A stretch of DNA of 64,000 bases from Reinekea forsetii (GCF_018860385.1 NZ_JAHKPH010000003.1:1-64000); one strand, 5' to 3'. Shown: positions 36,951 through 46,556, counted from the first letter of the stretch. The notes: a model not told the origin generated them from the letters alone. Translations and numbers: made by a program.

Positions 36951-38335
36951 CCCCGTATTTGCCGCACTCGGAAGGATCGACCTTTTAACTTACCTTCCGA
37001 TAATTTCTTAAGAGCTTGTTTCGCCACGCTCTTATTAACGGCAACATAAGCGGTATTATCAAAAAGCTGGATTTTACCAATGGTATCGCCTGGAATTCCT
37101 TGCGCTCCCGTTAAGGCACCCACGATATCACCTGGACGCACCTTTTGCTTTTTGCCGCCATCAATTTGCAGCGTCGCCATGCTCGGTTTCACGGCAGGCT
37201 CTTCTAAATATATACTGTCGGGAAGGTCAATTGGATCGCCCAGAGGATCATGATCAAGTGGCATTTGCGCAACACGGTGACCTTCTTTTTCTTCAAAAAA
37301 AGAAATAGCAATGCCTTTGTTGCCAGCACGGCCGGTTCGACCAATTCGATGCACATGAACTTCAGGGTCACGAGATAACTGGAAATTCACAACCGCATCG
37401 AGCGATTCTATGTCGAGTCCGCGAGCGGCAACATCGGTCGCTACCAGCACCGAAGCACTTTTATTAGCAAAGCGCACCAAAACTTGGTCTCGCTGTTTTT
37501 GTTCTAAATCACCGTGCAGCGCCAATGCCGAAAACCCTTCAGAGGCTAAATAATCCGCTACATCATCGACGTCGCGTTTCATATTACAAAAAACCACGGT
37601 TGTCTCTGGCGCAAAGCGTTTTAACACTAAATTTAGGGCTTCGAGGCGGTGCTCATAATTTTCAACTTTGTAGAACTTCTGTTCAATTGACGCGTGGCTG
37701 TGAGTACTTTCAACTTTGATCATGACTGGATCAACCATGACTCGTGCCGCAATTTTTTGAATTTGATCCGGAAAAGTAGCGCTGAACAGCAATGTTTGCC
37801 GAGCATCTGGCACGTAACCTAAAATGTTATCGAGCGCCTCTTGAAACCCCATATCCAACATTCTGTCGGCTTCATCCAATACCAAGGTTTCAACGTTTTC
37901 TAGTTTAAGCGTTCCTTTACGTACATGTTCTTCAACGCGACCTGGAGTACCCACAATAATGTGTGCACCATGCTCTAAAGACCCGATTTGCGGCCCAAAT
38001 GGCATACCACCACACAAGGTTAACACCTTAATGTTATGCGTAGTTCGAGCCAATCGGCGAATTTCTTTCGCCACCTGGTCGGCTAATTCGCGCGTTGGGC
38101 ACAACACTAAAGACTGAATGCGAAATCGCTTTACATTAAGCTTTTGCAGCAGCCCTAATCCAAACGCCACAGTTTTACCACTGCCTGTTTGCCCCTGCGC
38201 AATTACATCACGACCCTTTAAAACATTCGGCAAGCTTTCTTGCTGAATTGGAGTCATCGAGGCAAAGCCTAATGAGGATAAATTTTCGATAAGCTCGGGC
38301 TTTAACGAAAGAGAAGAAAACGAAGAAGTAGTCAA
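36947..38335 (-). CDS. dbpA: ATP-dependent RNA helicase DbpA
   Basis: A 462-residue DEAD-box helicase involved in large-subunit ribosome assembly. Motifs are AQGQTGSGKT (motif I), PTRELA, TPGR, LDEAD (motif II), SAT (motif III) and the HRIGRTGR motif VI. The C-terminal 75 residues, starting RPGDIVGALTGAQGIP, form the DbpA RNA-binding domain that recognises 23S rRNA hairpin 92. This domain separates DbpA from other DEAD-box proteins. Confidence 0.95.
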   Translation of the reverse strand: MTTSSFSSLSLKPELIENLSSLGFASMTPIQQESLPNVLKGRDVIAQGQTGSGKTVAFGLGLLQKLNVKRFRIQSLVLCPTRELADQVAKEIRRLARTTHNIKVLTLCGGMPFGPQIGSLEHGAHIIVGTPGRVEEHVRKGTLKLENVETLVLDEADRMLDMGFQEALDNILGYVPDARQTLLFSATFPDQIQKIAARVMVDPVMIKVESTHSHASIEQKFYKVENYEHRLEALNLVLKRFAPETTVVFCNMKRDVDDVADYLASEGFSALALHGDLEQKQRDQVLVRFANKSASVLVATDVAARGLDIESLDAVVNFQLSRDPEVHVHRIGRTGRAGNKGIAISFFEEKEGHRVAQMPLDHDPLGDPIDLPDSIYLEEPAVKPSMATLQIDGGKKQKVRPGDIVGALTGAQGIPGDTIGKIQLFDNTAYVAVNKSVAKQALKKLSEGKLKGRSFRVRQIRG

Positions 38336-38495
38336 AGAAATGCCTGCGAGAAGTGGTGGTTTTAAAAAACCGTATTTTAGCAGAGAACCTAATAAGCTGC
38401 GAGCAAGGAGTTTACAGCACTCTATAAAGGAAGCACCTAGAACACTATTCAGCTTAATGAATCTATAGCAACTTATTCAATTTAAAGGCTGAAAT

Positions 38496-39572
38496 TTAAC
38501 TGTTTGGTTCGAATAATATGATGTGGTCTAAATCGAGCTTAATGCCAATACGCTCGCCAAGCGCATGATTGTGGTGACTCGATGCTAAACAAAGAAGCTT
38601 TTGGCCGTTGGTAAGCTCTACTTGGTACTGAAAATAGGTGCCTCGAAACTGCTTGCTAATGATCAACCCAAAAAAATTGCTGTCGTCATCGTGCAGAACG
38701 TCATCAGGTCGCACTAAAACATCAACTTTGGCATTTACAGGAAAATCATGAGGCTCGGTGATGTCTAAAATGCCGAGCTCTGTATTGATTTGCTGATCAT
38801 TTAAGATCTCGGCCGATAAAAAGTCACCTTGGCCGATAAAGTCTGCAACAAACCGAGTTTCAGGTAAATGATATAACTCAAATGGAGCGCTGTATTGCTC
38901 TAAGCAACCTTCATTCATTACAGCGACTTTATCGGCTATCGCAAAAGCTTCCAATTGATCATGCGTCACAACAATTGCTGTAATGTTTTCCTTAACTAAA
39001 ATTCGACGTATATCGGGCACCAACGTTTCTTTAAGCGTAGCGTCTAAACCTGAAAAGGGTTCATCCATTAAAAGCAAAGAGGGTTTCGGTGCCAGTGCTC
39101 GAGCGAGTGCAATTCGTTGTTGCTGCCCGCCCGATAATGAACTCGGATATCGATCCGAAGTATGCTCTAAGCCCACCAGCTGCAACAGTTCTTTAACTCG
39201 TGCCGAACGGCGCTCTGAGGCAAGAGATTGAATACCAAAGGCAATGTTCTCGGCGACGGTTAAATGTGGAAACAAGGCAATATCCTGAAACACCATGCCG
39301 ATATTACGTAGTTCTGGTGGAACTTGCTTGCTTTGAGAAGAGACTGTTTTGCCATGCATGGCAATGGTGCCGTGTGTTACCGATTCAAACCCAGCAATGG
39401 CGCGCAACAAAGTCGATTTGCCACATCCACTTGGCCCTAACAAACAACCCACCTGACCGTTTTCTAAATTCAACGACACTTGCTTTACTACTCGGTGATC
39501 ACCATAACTTACATCGACAGAATCGAGCGTGAGTACAGGCGGTGTTTGTTTATTCATATTCATAAAAACCAC
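38496..39572 (-). CDS. Ferric iron ABC transporter ATPase (FbpC-like)
   Basis: A 358-residue ABC ATPase. Walker A GPSGCGKST, signature LSGGQQQRIALARAL, and Walker B LLLMDEPFSGLD are followed by a TOBE-type C-terminal domain (about 240-358) common to FbpC, PotA and CysA. The GTG at 39572 overlaps the permease stop by one base (TAGTG); in-frame ATGs at 39563 and 39557 are alternatives. It is the last gene of a substrate-binding-permease-ATPase operon headed by a Fur box, so ferric iron is the likely cargo. Confidence 0.87.
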   Translation of the reverse strand: MVFMNMNKQTPPVLTLDSVDVSYGDHRVVKQVSLNLENGQVGCLLGPSGCGKSTLLRAIAGFESVTHGTIAMHGKTVSSQSKQVPPELRNIGMVFQDIALFPHLTVAENIAFGIQSLASERRSARVKELLQLVGLEHTSDRYPSSLSGGQQQRIALARALAPKPSLLLMDEPFSGLDATLKETLVPDIRRILVKENITAIVVTHDQLEAFAIADKVAVMNEGCLEQYSAPFELYHLPETRFVADFIGQGDFLSAEILNDQQINTELGILDITEPHDFPVNAKVDVLVRPDDVLHDDDSNFFGLIISKQFRGTYFQYQVELTNGQKLLCLASSHHNHALGERIGIKLDLDHIILFEPNS

Positions 39573-41188
39573 TAATTCTTAATAATGGAGCGATTCAATA
39601 AAATAACCGGAATTAAGCCCACTAACACGATGGTTAAGCTTGCAGGTCCAACATCGATTAAACGTTCATCGGAAGCAAATTCATAGGCTCGAACGGCCAG
39701 GGTATTAAAATTAAACGGCCGTAAAATTAACGTTGCAGGCAACTCTTTTAAAACATCGACAAACACAATGAGAAACGCCGTTAAGACACTGCCTTTTAGC
39801 AACGGCACATGCACTTTGCGAATAATTTTTGCCGGAGTCAGCCCTAATAATTGCGCACTTTGATCGATACTGGGCTTGATACTTTGCAAACCACTTTGAA
39901 TAGAACCCAATGATACCGCCAAAAAGCGAACCGTATAGGCAAAAATAACCGCAACTAATGTACCCGACAAAAAGAGCTCAAATTCGGCATCCGTATACCG
40001 TTCTATAAACGTCAGTAATTGATCATCGAAACCATTGAACGCAATGACGACACCAATTGCAACAATGGTTCCTGGCATGGCGTAGCCAAGTGAGGTGACT
40101 TGAACCGCACCACTCACCCATTTACTGCTCGATTTTCTAGCGGCATAGGCTAATAATAACGCTAAAATAACTGCCACAAAGGCAGCAATAAACGCTAAGC
40201 TAAAGCTATTCCAAATGAGTACAAAAAATTCTGGCGTTAATAAAACAGTACTTTTAACAGACCAATAGGCTAACACCAGAGCGGGGATAATAAACCCAAC
40301 TGACGCAGGCACTAAACACCACGCTAAAACAATCCACTTCAAAGCGCCTTTCAGCTGAACTCGTTTGGGCTTGATTTTGTTTTCGGTATGGCTGAAATAT
40401 CGAATTTTTCGGCGAGAAAACTTTTCCAACATCACCAACAGTAATACAAACGCCAACAAACTGGTGGCCAATTGTGCCGCTCCTGCAATGCTGCCGAGCC
40501 CATAATAGGTTCGGAAAATACCGGTCGTAAAAGTACTGACGCCAAAATATTCTACGGTGCCATAGTCGGCAAGGGTTTCCATGAGCACCAGACTTAAACC
40601 CGCTATGATCGCTGGCCGAGCCATTGGTAAGGTAACTTTAAAGAAGCTTTTAACAGGGCTTACACCTAACGAGCGGCTTACATCTACTAAATTACGCGAC
40701 TGAGATAAAAATGCGGCTCGGCTCATCAAATAAACATAGGGATACAGCACAAAAGACAGCATTAACATAGCGCCCGTCAGTGAGCGAATTTCAAAAAACC
40801 AGTAATCACCGTATGACCAATCGAATGTCGCTCGAACAAAACTTTGCACTGGTCCAGCAAAATCTAAAAGACCTGTGTAGGTGTATGCAATGATATAAGC
40901 AGGCATTGCCATAGGTAATAGCAACATTAAAGACACTATTTTTCGGCCAGGAAACTCAAAGCTGCTGGTCCACCAAGCACTCGATACACCCAGAACAATA
41001 ACGCCCACGCCCACGCCAAACATTAGCAGTAAGGTATTGATAATGTAGTCAGACAGCACACTGCTATAAAGGTGCTGCCAAACAGACATGTCTTGAGAGA
41101 AAATTTTAAAGACTATAACGACAATCGGCAGCGTTAAAAACGCTGCCGTAATAAGTGTTATAAAAGAAAGTTTTTCGAATCTTTGCAA
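39572..41188 (-). CDS. Ferric iron ABC transporter permease (FbpB-like)
   Basis: A 538-residue fused permease with about 12 membrane helices in two homologous halves. Each half has a binding-protein-dependent transport loop (SRSLGVSPVKSFFKVTLPMA near 187; SAQLLGLTPAKIIRKVHVPL near 455). This two-in-one permease is the FbpB/SfuB arrangement. It starts at TTG 41188, two bases after the fbpA-like stop, with GGAAG a few bases upstream. The ATPase gene follows with a one-base overlap. Confidence 0.9.
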   Translation of the reverse strand: MQRFEKLSFITLITAAFLTLPIVVIVFKIFSQDMSVWQHLYSSVLSDYIINTLLLMFGVGVGVIVLGVSSAWWTSSFEFPGRKIVSLMLLLPMAMPAYIIAYTYTGLLDFAGPVQSFVRATFDWSYGDYWFFEIRSLTGAMLMLSFVLYPYVYLMSRAAFLSQSRNLVDVSRSLGVSPVKSFFKVTLPMARPAIIAGLSLVLMETLADYGTVEYFGVSTFTTGIFRTYYGLGSIAGAAQLATSLLAFVLLLVMLEKFSRRKIRYFSHTENKIKPKRVQLKGALKWIVLAWCLVPASVGFIIPALVLAYWSVKSTVLLTPEFFVLIWNSFSLAFIAAFVAVILALLLAYAARKSSSKWVSGAVQVTSLGYAMPGTIVAIGVVIAFNGFDDQLLTFIERYTDAEFELFLSGTLVAVIFAYTVRFLAVSLGSIQSGLQSIKPSIDQSAQLLGLTPAKIIRKVHVPLLKGSVLTAFLIVFVDVLKELPATLILRPFNFNTLAVRAYEFASDERLIDVGPASLTIVLVGLIPVILLNRSIIKN

Positions 41189-41190
41189 GA

Positions 41191-42207
41191 TTACTTCCAG
41201 CCAGCGCGATCCATCAATTTAACCGCGGCTTCGTTGTTTTCGCCTAATACAGTTAGGTTAACAGCATCGGCCTTAAACTCACCTAAATCTGCCAAAGCTT
41301 TAGCAGCTTCAACGCCTGCAACAACTGGATACTCGTTGTTCACTTCAGAATACCACTTTTGCGCTTCAGTGCTTAGCATAAATTCAATTAACTGCTTAGA
41401 TTCTTCTACATTTTTAGACGCCTTGGTAATGGCTACACCACTGACGTTAACGTGTGTTCCACGATCATCTTGGTTTGGCCAAAAAACACCCAACTTAGTC
41501 GCCACTTCATTATCTGAAGCTTTATCGCTGTTCACTAAACGACCGTAGTAATAAGTGTTTGCAATCGCAATGTCACACAGGCCTGCCGCCGCGGCTTTTA
41601 ATTGGTCGGTATCACCGCCAGAAGGTGGACGAGCAAAGTTATCTACCAAGCCTTTTGCGAAGGTTTCGGCCGCTTCAACTCCATTGGCGTCAACCATCGA
41701 GGCGATTAAAGACTGGTTATAAATGTTGCTAGAAGAACGAATGCATATACGCCCTTTCCACTGAGCATCTGTTAAGGCTTCGTAGGTAGAAAGCTCGCTT
41801 TCTGAAACTTGGCCTTTAACGTAAAAAATAGGACGGGCGCGCATGGTTAATCCTGTCCAGTAATCATCGCTGTCTCGCAAACTCGCCGGTACTTTGGCAT
41901 TGACGACATCGCTATTTAAAGGCTGAAGAACATCGGCCGTTTTTGCTCGATACAAGCGACCAGCGTCAGCGGTGATTAGAATGTCTGCAGGCGAACGCTT
42001 GCCTTCTGTGGTTAATCGAGTGATCAACGCATCGTCTTTGCCCGATACAAGATTCACATCAATACCCGTTTGTTCACTGAACTGATCAAGAAGCGGCTTA
42101 ATCAACGCTTCTTGACGCGAAGAATATACGTTGATTTCAGCTAATGCTGAGGTTGCAGTAAGAGCAACGATGCCAGCGGTGATGAGCTTTTTAGTAACTT
42201 GTTTCAT
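41191..42207 (-). CDS. Ferric iron-binding periplasmic protein (FbpA/FutA-like)
   Basis: A 338-residue substrate-binding protein. A signal peptide ends at about residue 23 (ATSALA), and the mature protein begins EINVYSSRQEALIKPLL, the FbpA/FutA pattern. NTYYYGRLVN near residue 218 holds the tyrosine pair that usually binds ferric iron. A Fur box lies 58 bases upstream, and permease and ATPase genes follow directly. Together they form a complete iron importer. Confidence 0.92.
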   Translation of the reverse strand: MKQVTKKLITAGIVALTATSALAEINVYSSRQEALIKPLLDQFSEQTGIDVNLVSGKDDALITRLTTEGKRSPADILITADAGRLYRAKTADVLQPLNSDVVNAKVPASLRDSDDYWTGLTMRARPIFYVKGQVSESELSTYEALTDAQWKGRICIRSSSNIYNQSLIASMVDANGVEAAETFAKGLVDNFARPPSGGDTDQLKAAAAGLCDIAIANTYYYGRLVNSDKASDNEVATKLGVFWPNQDDRGTHVNVSGVAITKASKNVEESKQLIEFMLSTEAQKWYSEVNNEYPVVAGVEAAKALADLGEFKADAVNLTVLGENNEAAVKLMDRAGWK

Positions 42208-42264
42208 GATGTCTCCAATGCATTACATAATTTTCGCAAACAATAACGATAATGAAGATTAAAT

Positions 42265-42283
42265 GCAAATGATTCTCATTGAA
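42265..42283. promoter_or_regulatory. Fur box before the iron transporter operon
   Basis: The 19 bases GCAAATGATTCTCATTGAA match the Fur consensus at about 12 positions, with the core AAATGAT-TCTCATT clear. Just outside it, CGATAATGAAGAT (from 42248) gives a second partial GATAAT unit, as in extended Fur sites. It lies 58-76 bases before the fbpA-like start, a repressing position. Confidence 0.7.
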
Positions 42284-42287
42284 TTTT

Positions 42288-42890
42288 TTAAGTAATTTGA
42301 TATCGGCCCGGTTTATGGTTCAAAGCAATGACGATATTGAGAGCAAATGCACCTAGAACCGACGTAATTAACAAAGGCAAAGGCACTAAAAAATACCCCA
42401 CACAAACAATACAAATATCGATCACCATCTGAAACTTGCCCGCTGAAAGCTTAAAACGCTCCTGCACAAATAAAGACAAAACCCCTAACCCACCCAAACT
42501 GGAGACATGGCGAAACATGATGAGAATACCCATACCGATGCATAACCCCCCTACCACGGCGGCAAAAATTGGGTTCACGTAGTCGAAGGTGATAAACACT
42601 CTGAAGTAATCTGACATAAAAGACACCAGGGTCACGGAGACAAAGGTATTTAACGTAAATCGAGAGCCAATGCGCGTATAAGCTAAATAATAGAAAGGCA
42701 GATTTACAACAAAGAATATTTGACCAAAGCTAAACGGGAACACATGGGTTAACAAAACAGCGATGCCTGCGGTTCCACCTGTCAGCAGCCCACAAACATT
42801 AAAAAGGTAGATTCCGAGAGAAACGAAGGCCGAAGCCATTATGACCGCCAAAACGTCTTCGGCGATGGAGTGGTGTTTTTTAGGTTTCAA
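42288..42890 (-). CDS. YitT-family membrane protein
   Basis: A 200-residue inner-membrane protein with five or six hydrophobic segments. The LTGGTAGIAVLLTH segment (about 35-48) and the FRHVSSLGGLGVLSLFVQER segment (about 126-145) are typical of the YitT/DUF161 family. This version lacks the C-terminal DUF2179 domain that many Firmicutes members carry. Function is unknown; some members affect iron-sulfur or osmotic homeostasis. It ends five bases from the Fur box of the iron operon and may be read independently. Confidence 0.8.
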   Translation of the reverse strand: MKPKKHHSIAEDVLAVIMASAFVSLGIYLFNVCGLLTGGTAGIAVLLTHVFPFSFGQIFFVVNLPFYYLAYTRIGSRFTLNTFVSVTLVSFMSDYFRVFITFDYVNPIFAAVVGGLCIGMGILIMFRHVSSLGGLGVLSLFVQERFKLSAGKFQMVIDICIVCVGYFLVPLPLLITSVLGAFALNIVIALNHKPGRYQIT

Positions 42891-43036
42891 AGGCTACCTT
42901 TTGTGCAGTCGTTAAAAATGAGACTGCATCCTACTGATAAATTAAGCCCAGTATAGACTCGACCCCTCAATAGGATGGTAGATGAACACGCCCTTATGTA
43001 CAGATTTTTATACAAAAACCATAAAACACTGTTTGA

Positions 43037-43477
43037 TTAATCCGCTGGAGTGCTTCTATTTGCATAGGCCGAAAAATCGGGGGCATCGGCGGTATAGTCA
43101 TTATGCAACAAAGGCGACATAATCATAAAATCAGCGCTCGCTTTATTACAGGCCACCGGCACGTTGTACAGTGCAGCAATGCGCAGTAAAGCTTTAATAT
43201 CAGGGTCGTGTGGTTGTGGTTCGAGTGGGTCCCAGAAAAATATCAGCAGATCGATCGCGCCTTCGGCAATTTTTGCGCCTATTTGCTGATCGCCCCCTAA
43301 TGGGCCACTGAGCAAACGCGTCACCGGTCGATTCAAACCCTCTTCTATTAATCGCCCTGTTGTCCCCGTTCCCCAAATCGTTAAGGGTGCAAGATGGTCT
43401 TTATGCTTTTGCGCCCACGCTACTAGTTCTTTCTTTTTATTATCGTGCGCTACTAACGCAACATTTTTACTGGCCAT
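43037..43477 (-). CDS. mgsA: Methylglyoxal synthase
   Basis: A 146-residue enzyme that converts dihydroxyacetone phosphate to methylglyoxal and phosphate, a bypass that relieves sugar-phosphate build-up. Family features are the N-terminal VALVAHDNKKKELVAWA, the phosphate loop GTGTTGRLIEE, the LSGPLGGDQQIGA segment with the catalytic Asp, and FFWDPLEPQPHDPD. It lies two bases downstream of the VanZ gene. A glyoxalase-family (YaeR-type) protein is encoded 3 kb away, but linkage is only suggestive. Confidence 0.95.
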   Translation of the reverse strand: MASKNVALVAHDNKKKELVAWAQKHKDHLAPLTIWGTGTTGRLIEEGLNRPVTRLLSGPLGGDQQIGAKIAEGAIDLLIFFWDPLEPQPHDPDIKALLRIAALYNVPVACNKASADFMIMSPLLHNDYTADAPDFSAYANRSTPAD

Positions 43478-43479
43478 CT

Positions 43480-43848
43480 CTAATCCTTATATAAACGACT
43501 GTTTTTTAAAAAAGTAAAATAACAAAGAGCGAATATTCCGGTACCGATTGCCAAACCAAGTGAATTGGCCACAACATCGGCCGCGCTGGCAAATCGGTAC
43601 TCCGTTAACCCTTGTAAAAATTCTATTAAAATACCATAGCAAAAAAGCCCAACAATAGTGGCAACTTGCTGCTTAAAAGCAACCAAACCCACCAAACTGA
43701 GTGCCCCATATGCGATAAAATGGTTAACCTTATCGTTGGGTGAAAAATCTGGCTGTGAAACTGGCGCAAGAGATAACACCATGACTAAAAGCAACATTAG
43801 CACGAACGCTATTTTGGCCAACATAAAAAAGCCAATACGAATACTCAT
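43480..43848 (-). CDS. VanZ-family membrane protein
   Basis: A 122-residue protein with four hydrophobic segments. The KVNHFIAYGALSLVGLVAF and ILIEFLQGLTEYRFASAADV segments match the VanZ-like family, including the conserved His/Glu/Asp residues at membrane edges. A strong ribosome-binding site (GAGGAAAG) precedes the ATG. Function is unknown outside glycopeptide resistance in Gram-positives. It is divergent from the first CHASE2 cyclase across 65 bases and is followed at once by mgsA. Confidence 0.8.
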   Translation of the reverse strand: MSIRIGFFMLAKIAFVLMLLLVMVLSLAPVSQPDFSPNDKVNHFIAYGALSLVGLVAFKQQVATIVGLFCYGILIEFLQGLTEYRFASAADVVANSLGLAIGTGIFALCYFTFLKNSRLYKD

Positions 43849-43869
43849 ACTTTCCTCAATAAAATCGAC

Positions 43870-43883
43870 TAAACTTAAGTTTA
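43870..43883. promoter_or_regulatory. Perfect palindrome between vanZ and the cyclase gene
   Basis: TAAACTTAAGTTTA is a perfect 14-base palindrome in the 65-base gap between divergent genes, 31 bases before the cyclase ATG. It could be an operator for either gene. It does not match CRP, Fur or Lrp. Confidence 0.45.
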
Positions 43884-43913
43884 TCAGTGTACAACGCTTT
43901 CAAATAGGAAATC

Positions 43914-46154
43914 ATGCCCTTAATTCAACTCATTAAAGAAAACGGTATTCGCTGGGGCGTCGTCTGTCTAAGCTTAGTGTTTACACTGTCGTTAACCTTA
44001 TACCAAATCGTTAGTGCTCCATACGACACCAGTTCATTTATTAAGCGGCTAGATTACCTGTTTTATGATTGGCGCTATAACCTCCTTTTAGATGAAAACC
44101 GTTTCGAGCGTGCCGAGGCCAACATTGTTATCGTCGATATCGATGAAGAGAGCTTAAAGGTTGAAGGCCGATGGCCGTGGTCGCGGGATAAACTGGCAAC
44201 CATGGTAGATCGTTTGGCTGAAGCGGGCGCCGTCGTCATTGGTTTTGATGTATTAATGGCTGAACCGCAAATAAACCCTACGGAAGAATTGCAACGCAAA
44301 GCACGCGCCATTGGGCGCCCTGATGTTGCTGAAGCGCTGAATACGTTTAAAGATGAAACCGCATACGATGAAATTTTAGCCCGCAGCTTTGAAAACGTCG
44401 ATGTACTACTGCCCTTTTTATTCCACGATACAGACACCATTGCGGTTGGCCAATTGCCTTACCCGGTGGCCAGCATTGACCCCAGCGATGCTCAAAATAT
44501 TTTAACCGTCGATGCCTATGGCTACACAGCCAGCGTACCACTTTTACAAGACGCTTCCGTAGGCGGCGGTTTCATTGTACCGACCATAGATGGCGATGGC
44601 GTATTAAGAAGAGCGCCCTTAGTGCAACGCTATGGCAATGACCTTTATCCGGCGTTGTCTTTAGCTATGGGGCTGTCTTACTACCTACTCGACTCTATAG
44701 AATTGGAGCTCGAAGTTTTCAGAAAAAACCTACTGGCCGTAAAGGGCTTCCAGTTTGCCGATAAAAACATCATCACCGATTTTAGAGGCGGCGTGCTCGT
44801 GCCCTATTTAGGTGGCGAACGGCAATACCCTTATATTCCTGCAACCGATGTATTGAACAACAACGTTGAACCCGGCACCTTTAAAAATGCCTTAGTTTTG
44901 GTGGGAACCTCATCCGTTGGATTAGCCGATTTACGAAGCACTCCCGTCGGTACTCAATACCCTGGCGTAGAGGTACACGCAAACTTACTGAATAGTTTAT
45001 TGGTGGGCGAATTTCCCTATGATTGGGAGTACGCTAACGAATTTACCGCACTGGTACTGTTTATTTTAGGTTTGCTATTCACTCTGTTTTCGAATCGATT
45101 TGGTCCGTTTGCATTATTGCTGGCAACGCTAACCCTTCTAGCCAGCTTATTAACTTTTAATCTTTATTTTTGGCTAGAGCAAAATGCGTCGCTGCCATTG
45201 GCCAGCAGTATTTTACTAACATTGGGTTTAGGTGCTATTCATCTACTAGAGGGCTTTTTGTCGGAGCGCATGGCCAAACAACATGTGACCAGTGTCTTTG
45301 GGCAGTATGTGCCGAGCGAACATATTTCTCATATGCTTGAAGCGCCCGACAAATATGGTTTTGAAGGTGAAACACGAGACATGACTGTGCTGTTTTCAGA
45401 CATTCGCTCGTTTACCACCATCTCAGAAAACCTTTCCGCAACCGAGCTAAAAGATTTGCTCAATCGTTATTTCACGCCCATAACCGAATCTATTTTTAAT
45501 CATCAAGGGACTATTGATAAGTACGTCGGCGATATGGTTATGGCGTTTTGGGGTGCACCACTTGATGATGAAGATCATGCCGAACATGCTCTAGCCGCCG
45601 CCGTAGATATGTTAGAGGTTTTAAAAAAACTAAATCCAGAATTAGCCGCATTAGGGTACCCAGAAATAAAAGTGGGTATTGGCTTAAATTCCGGCCAAAT
45701 GAATGTGGGTGACATGGGTTCCAATTTTCGAAAAGCATATACCGTACTAGGCGATGCAGTAAACTTAGGCTCTCGCCTTGAAAGCTTAACGAAATATTAT
45801 TTCGCCGACATTTTAGTTGGTCCGGAAACTAAAGCACAATGCCACTCTTGGGCATTTCGTTTAGTTGATAAAATACAGGTTAAAGGAAAATTAAATGCGG
45901 TTGATGTTTACGAACCAATAGTGCCTATTGACCAACTCACCGAATCTTGGACGAGCGAATTGCAAAAACACGATCACGCATGGCAAGCTTACCTTGCAAA
46001 AGATTGGCATAAGGCCAACACGCTGTTTTCTGAGCTCGCTCAAAGCTCTCAACGGCCCCATTTATATAAAGTTCTGTTAGAGCGGATAACTGGGTTAGCC
46101 AGCCAGACCTTACCTGATAATTGGGAAGGAACCTTTATACATGAAAATAAATAA
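43914..46154 (+). CDS. CHASE2-domain adenylate cyclase (first copy)
   Basis: A 746-residue membrane sensor. After one N-terminal helix comes a CHASE2 sensor domain (about residues 38-350, with WPWSRDKLATMVDRLAEAGA and the PGVEVHANLLNSLL segment). Three membrane helices (about 365-445) lead to a class III cyclase domain (about 475-665). The metal-binding FSDIRSF, the adenine-type Lys in DKYVGDMVMAF, and YTVLGDAVNLGSRLES are intact, with Thr after Tyr as in class IIIb enzymes. So it should make cAMP. A TPR-like tail ends WEGTFIH. A perfect palindrome lies upstream. A second such protein is encoded at 57640-59877. Confidence 0.9.
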   Translation: MPLIQLIKENGIRWGVVCLSLVFTLSLTLYQIVSAPYDTSSFIKRLDYLFYDWRYNLLLDENRFERAEANIVIVDIDEESLKVEGRWPWSRDKLATMVDRLAEAGAVVIGFDVLMAEPQINPTEELQRKARAIGRPDVAEALNTFKDETAYDEILARSFENVDVLLPFLFHDTDTIAVGQLPYPVASIDPSDAQNILTVDAYGYTASVPLLQDASVGGGFIVPTIDGDGVLRRAPLVQRYGNDLYPALSLAMGLSYYLLDSIELELEVFRKNLLAVKGFQFADKNIITDFRGGVLVPYLGGERQYPYIPATDVLNNNVEPGTFKNALVLVGTSSVGLADLRSTPVGTQYPGVEVHANLLNSLLVGEFPYDWEYANEFTALVLFILGLLFTLFSNRFGPFALLLATLTLLASLLTFNLYFWLEQNASLPLASSILLTLGLGAIHLLEGFLSERMAKQHVTSVFGQYVPSEHISHMLEAPDKYGFEGETRDMTVLFSDIRSFTTISENLSATELKDLLNRYFTPITESIFNHQGTIDKYVGDMVMAFWGAPLDDEDHAEHALAAAVDMLEVLKKLNPELAALGYPEIKVGIGLNSGQMNVGDMGSNFRKAYTVLGDAVNLGSRLESLTKYYFADILVGPETKAQCHSWAFRLVDKIQVKGKLNAVDVYEPIVPIDQLTESWTSELQKHDHAWQAYLAKDWHKANTLFSELAQSSQRPHLYKVLLERITGLASQTLPDNWEGTFIHENK

Positions 46155-46157
46155 ACG

Positions 46158-46556
46158 TTACGGCTTACACTCTACCAGCTCTAACGGCAGCCCATCTGGA
46201 TCTTGAAAAAAGGTAAATCGATTTCCAGTCAGCTCGTCAACCCGCACAGGCTCAACTAAAATATTGTTGCTGACTAAATAGTCTATCGCTTCATCTAATA
46301 TTGAAACTTTAAACGCTAAGTGCCTGAGCCCTTGTGCCTCTGGCTTGGAGGGTCGGCTAGGTGGGTTAGGAAAACTAAATAGCTCAACTTCAAATCCATC
46401 GAAAGCCACATCTAGTTTGTAGCTGCTGCGTGCTTCGCGAAAAGTTTCCGCAATCACTTTGCCACCTAATACTTCAGTATAAAAATGTTTTGAAACTTCA
46501 TAATTAGAGCAAATAATCGCAATATGGTGAACGCCACTTAAGCCAGGCACGGCCAT
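46158..46556 (-). CDS. VOC/glyoxalase-family protein, YaeR (GloA2) type
   Basis: A 132-residue metalloprotein. VHHIAIICSNYEVSKHFY, the FREARSSYKLD stretch, PSKPEAQGLRHLAF and FTFFQDPDGLPLELVE match E. coli YaeR, including the metal-ligand His and Glu. Its role is debated; methylglyoxal detoxification is one possibility. The start overlaps the stop of the acyltransferase gene by one base (TAATG), so the pair is coupled. Confidence 0.88.
   Translation of the reverse strand: MAVPGLSGVHHIAIICSNYEVSKHFYTEVLGGKVIAETFREARSSYKLDVAFDGFEVELFSFPNPPSRPSKPEAQGLRHLAFKVSILDEAIDYLVSNNILVEPVRVDELTGNRFTFFQDPDGLPLELVECKP

Noticed and set aside
43480-43848. Glycopeptide resistance (VanZ)
   Set aside because: Only the widespread VanZ-like family domain is present, with no vanHAX genes; it is a common membrane protein in Gram-negatives.
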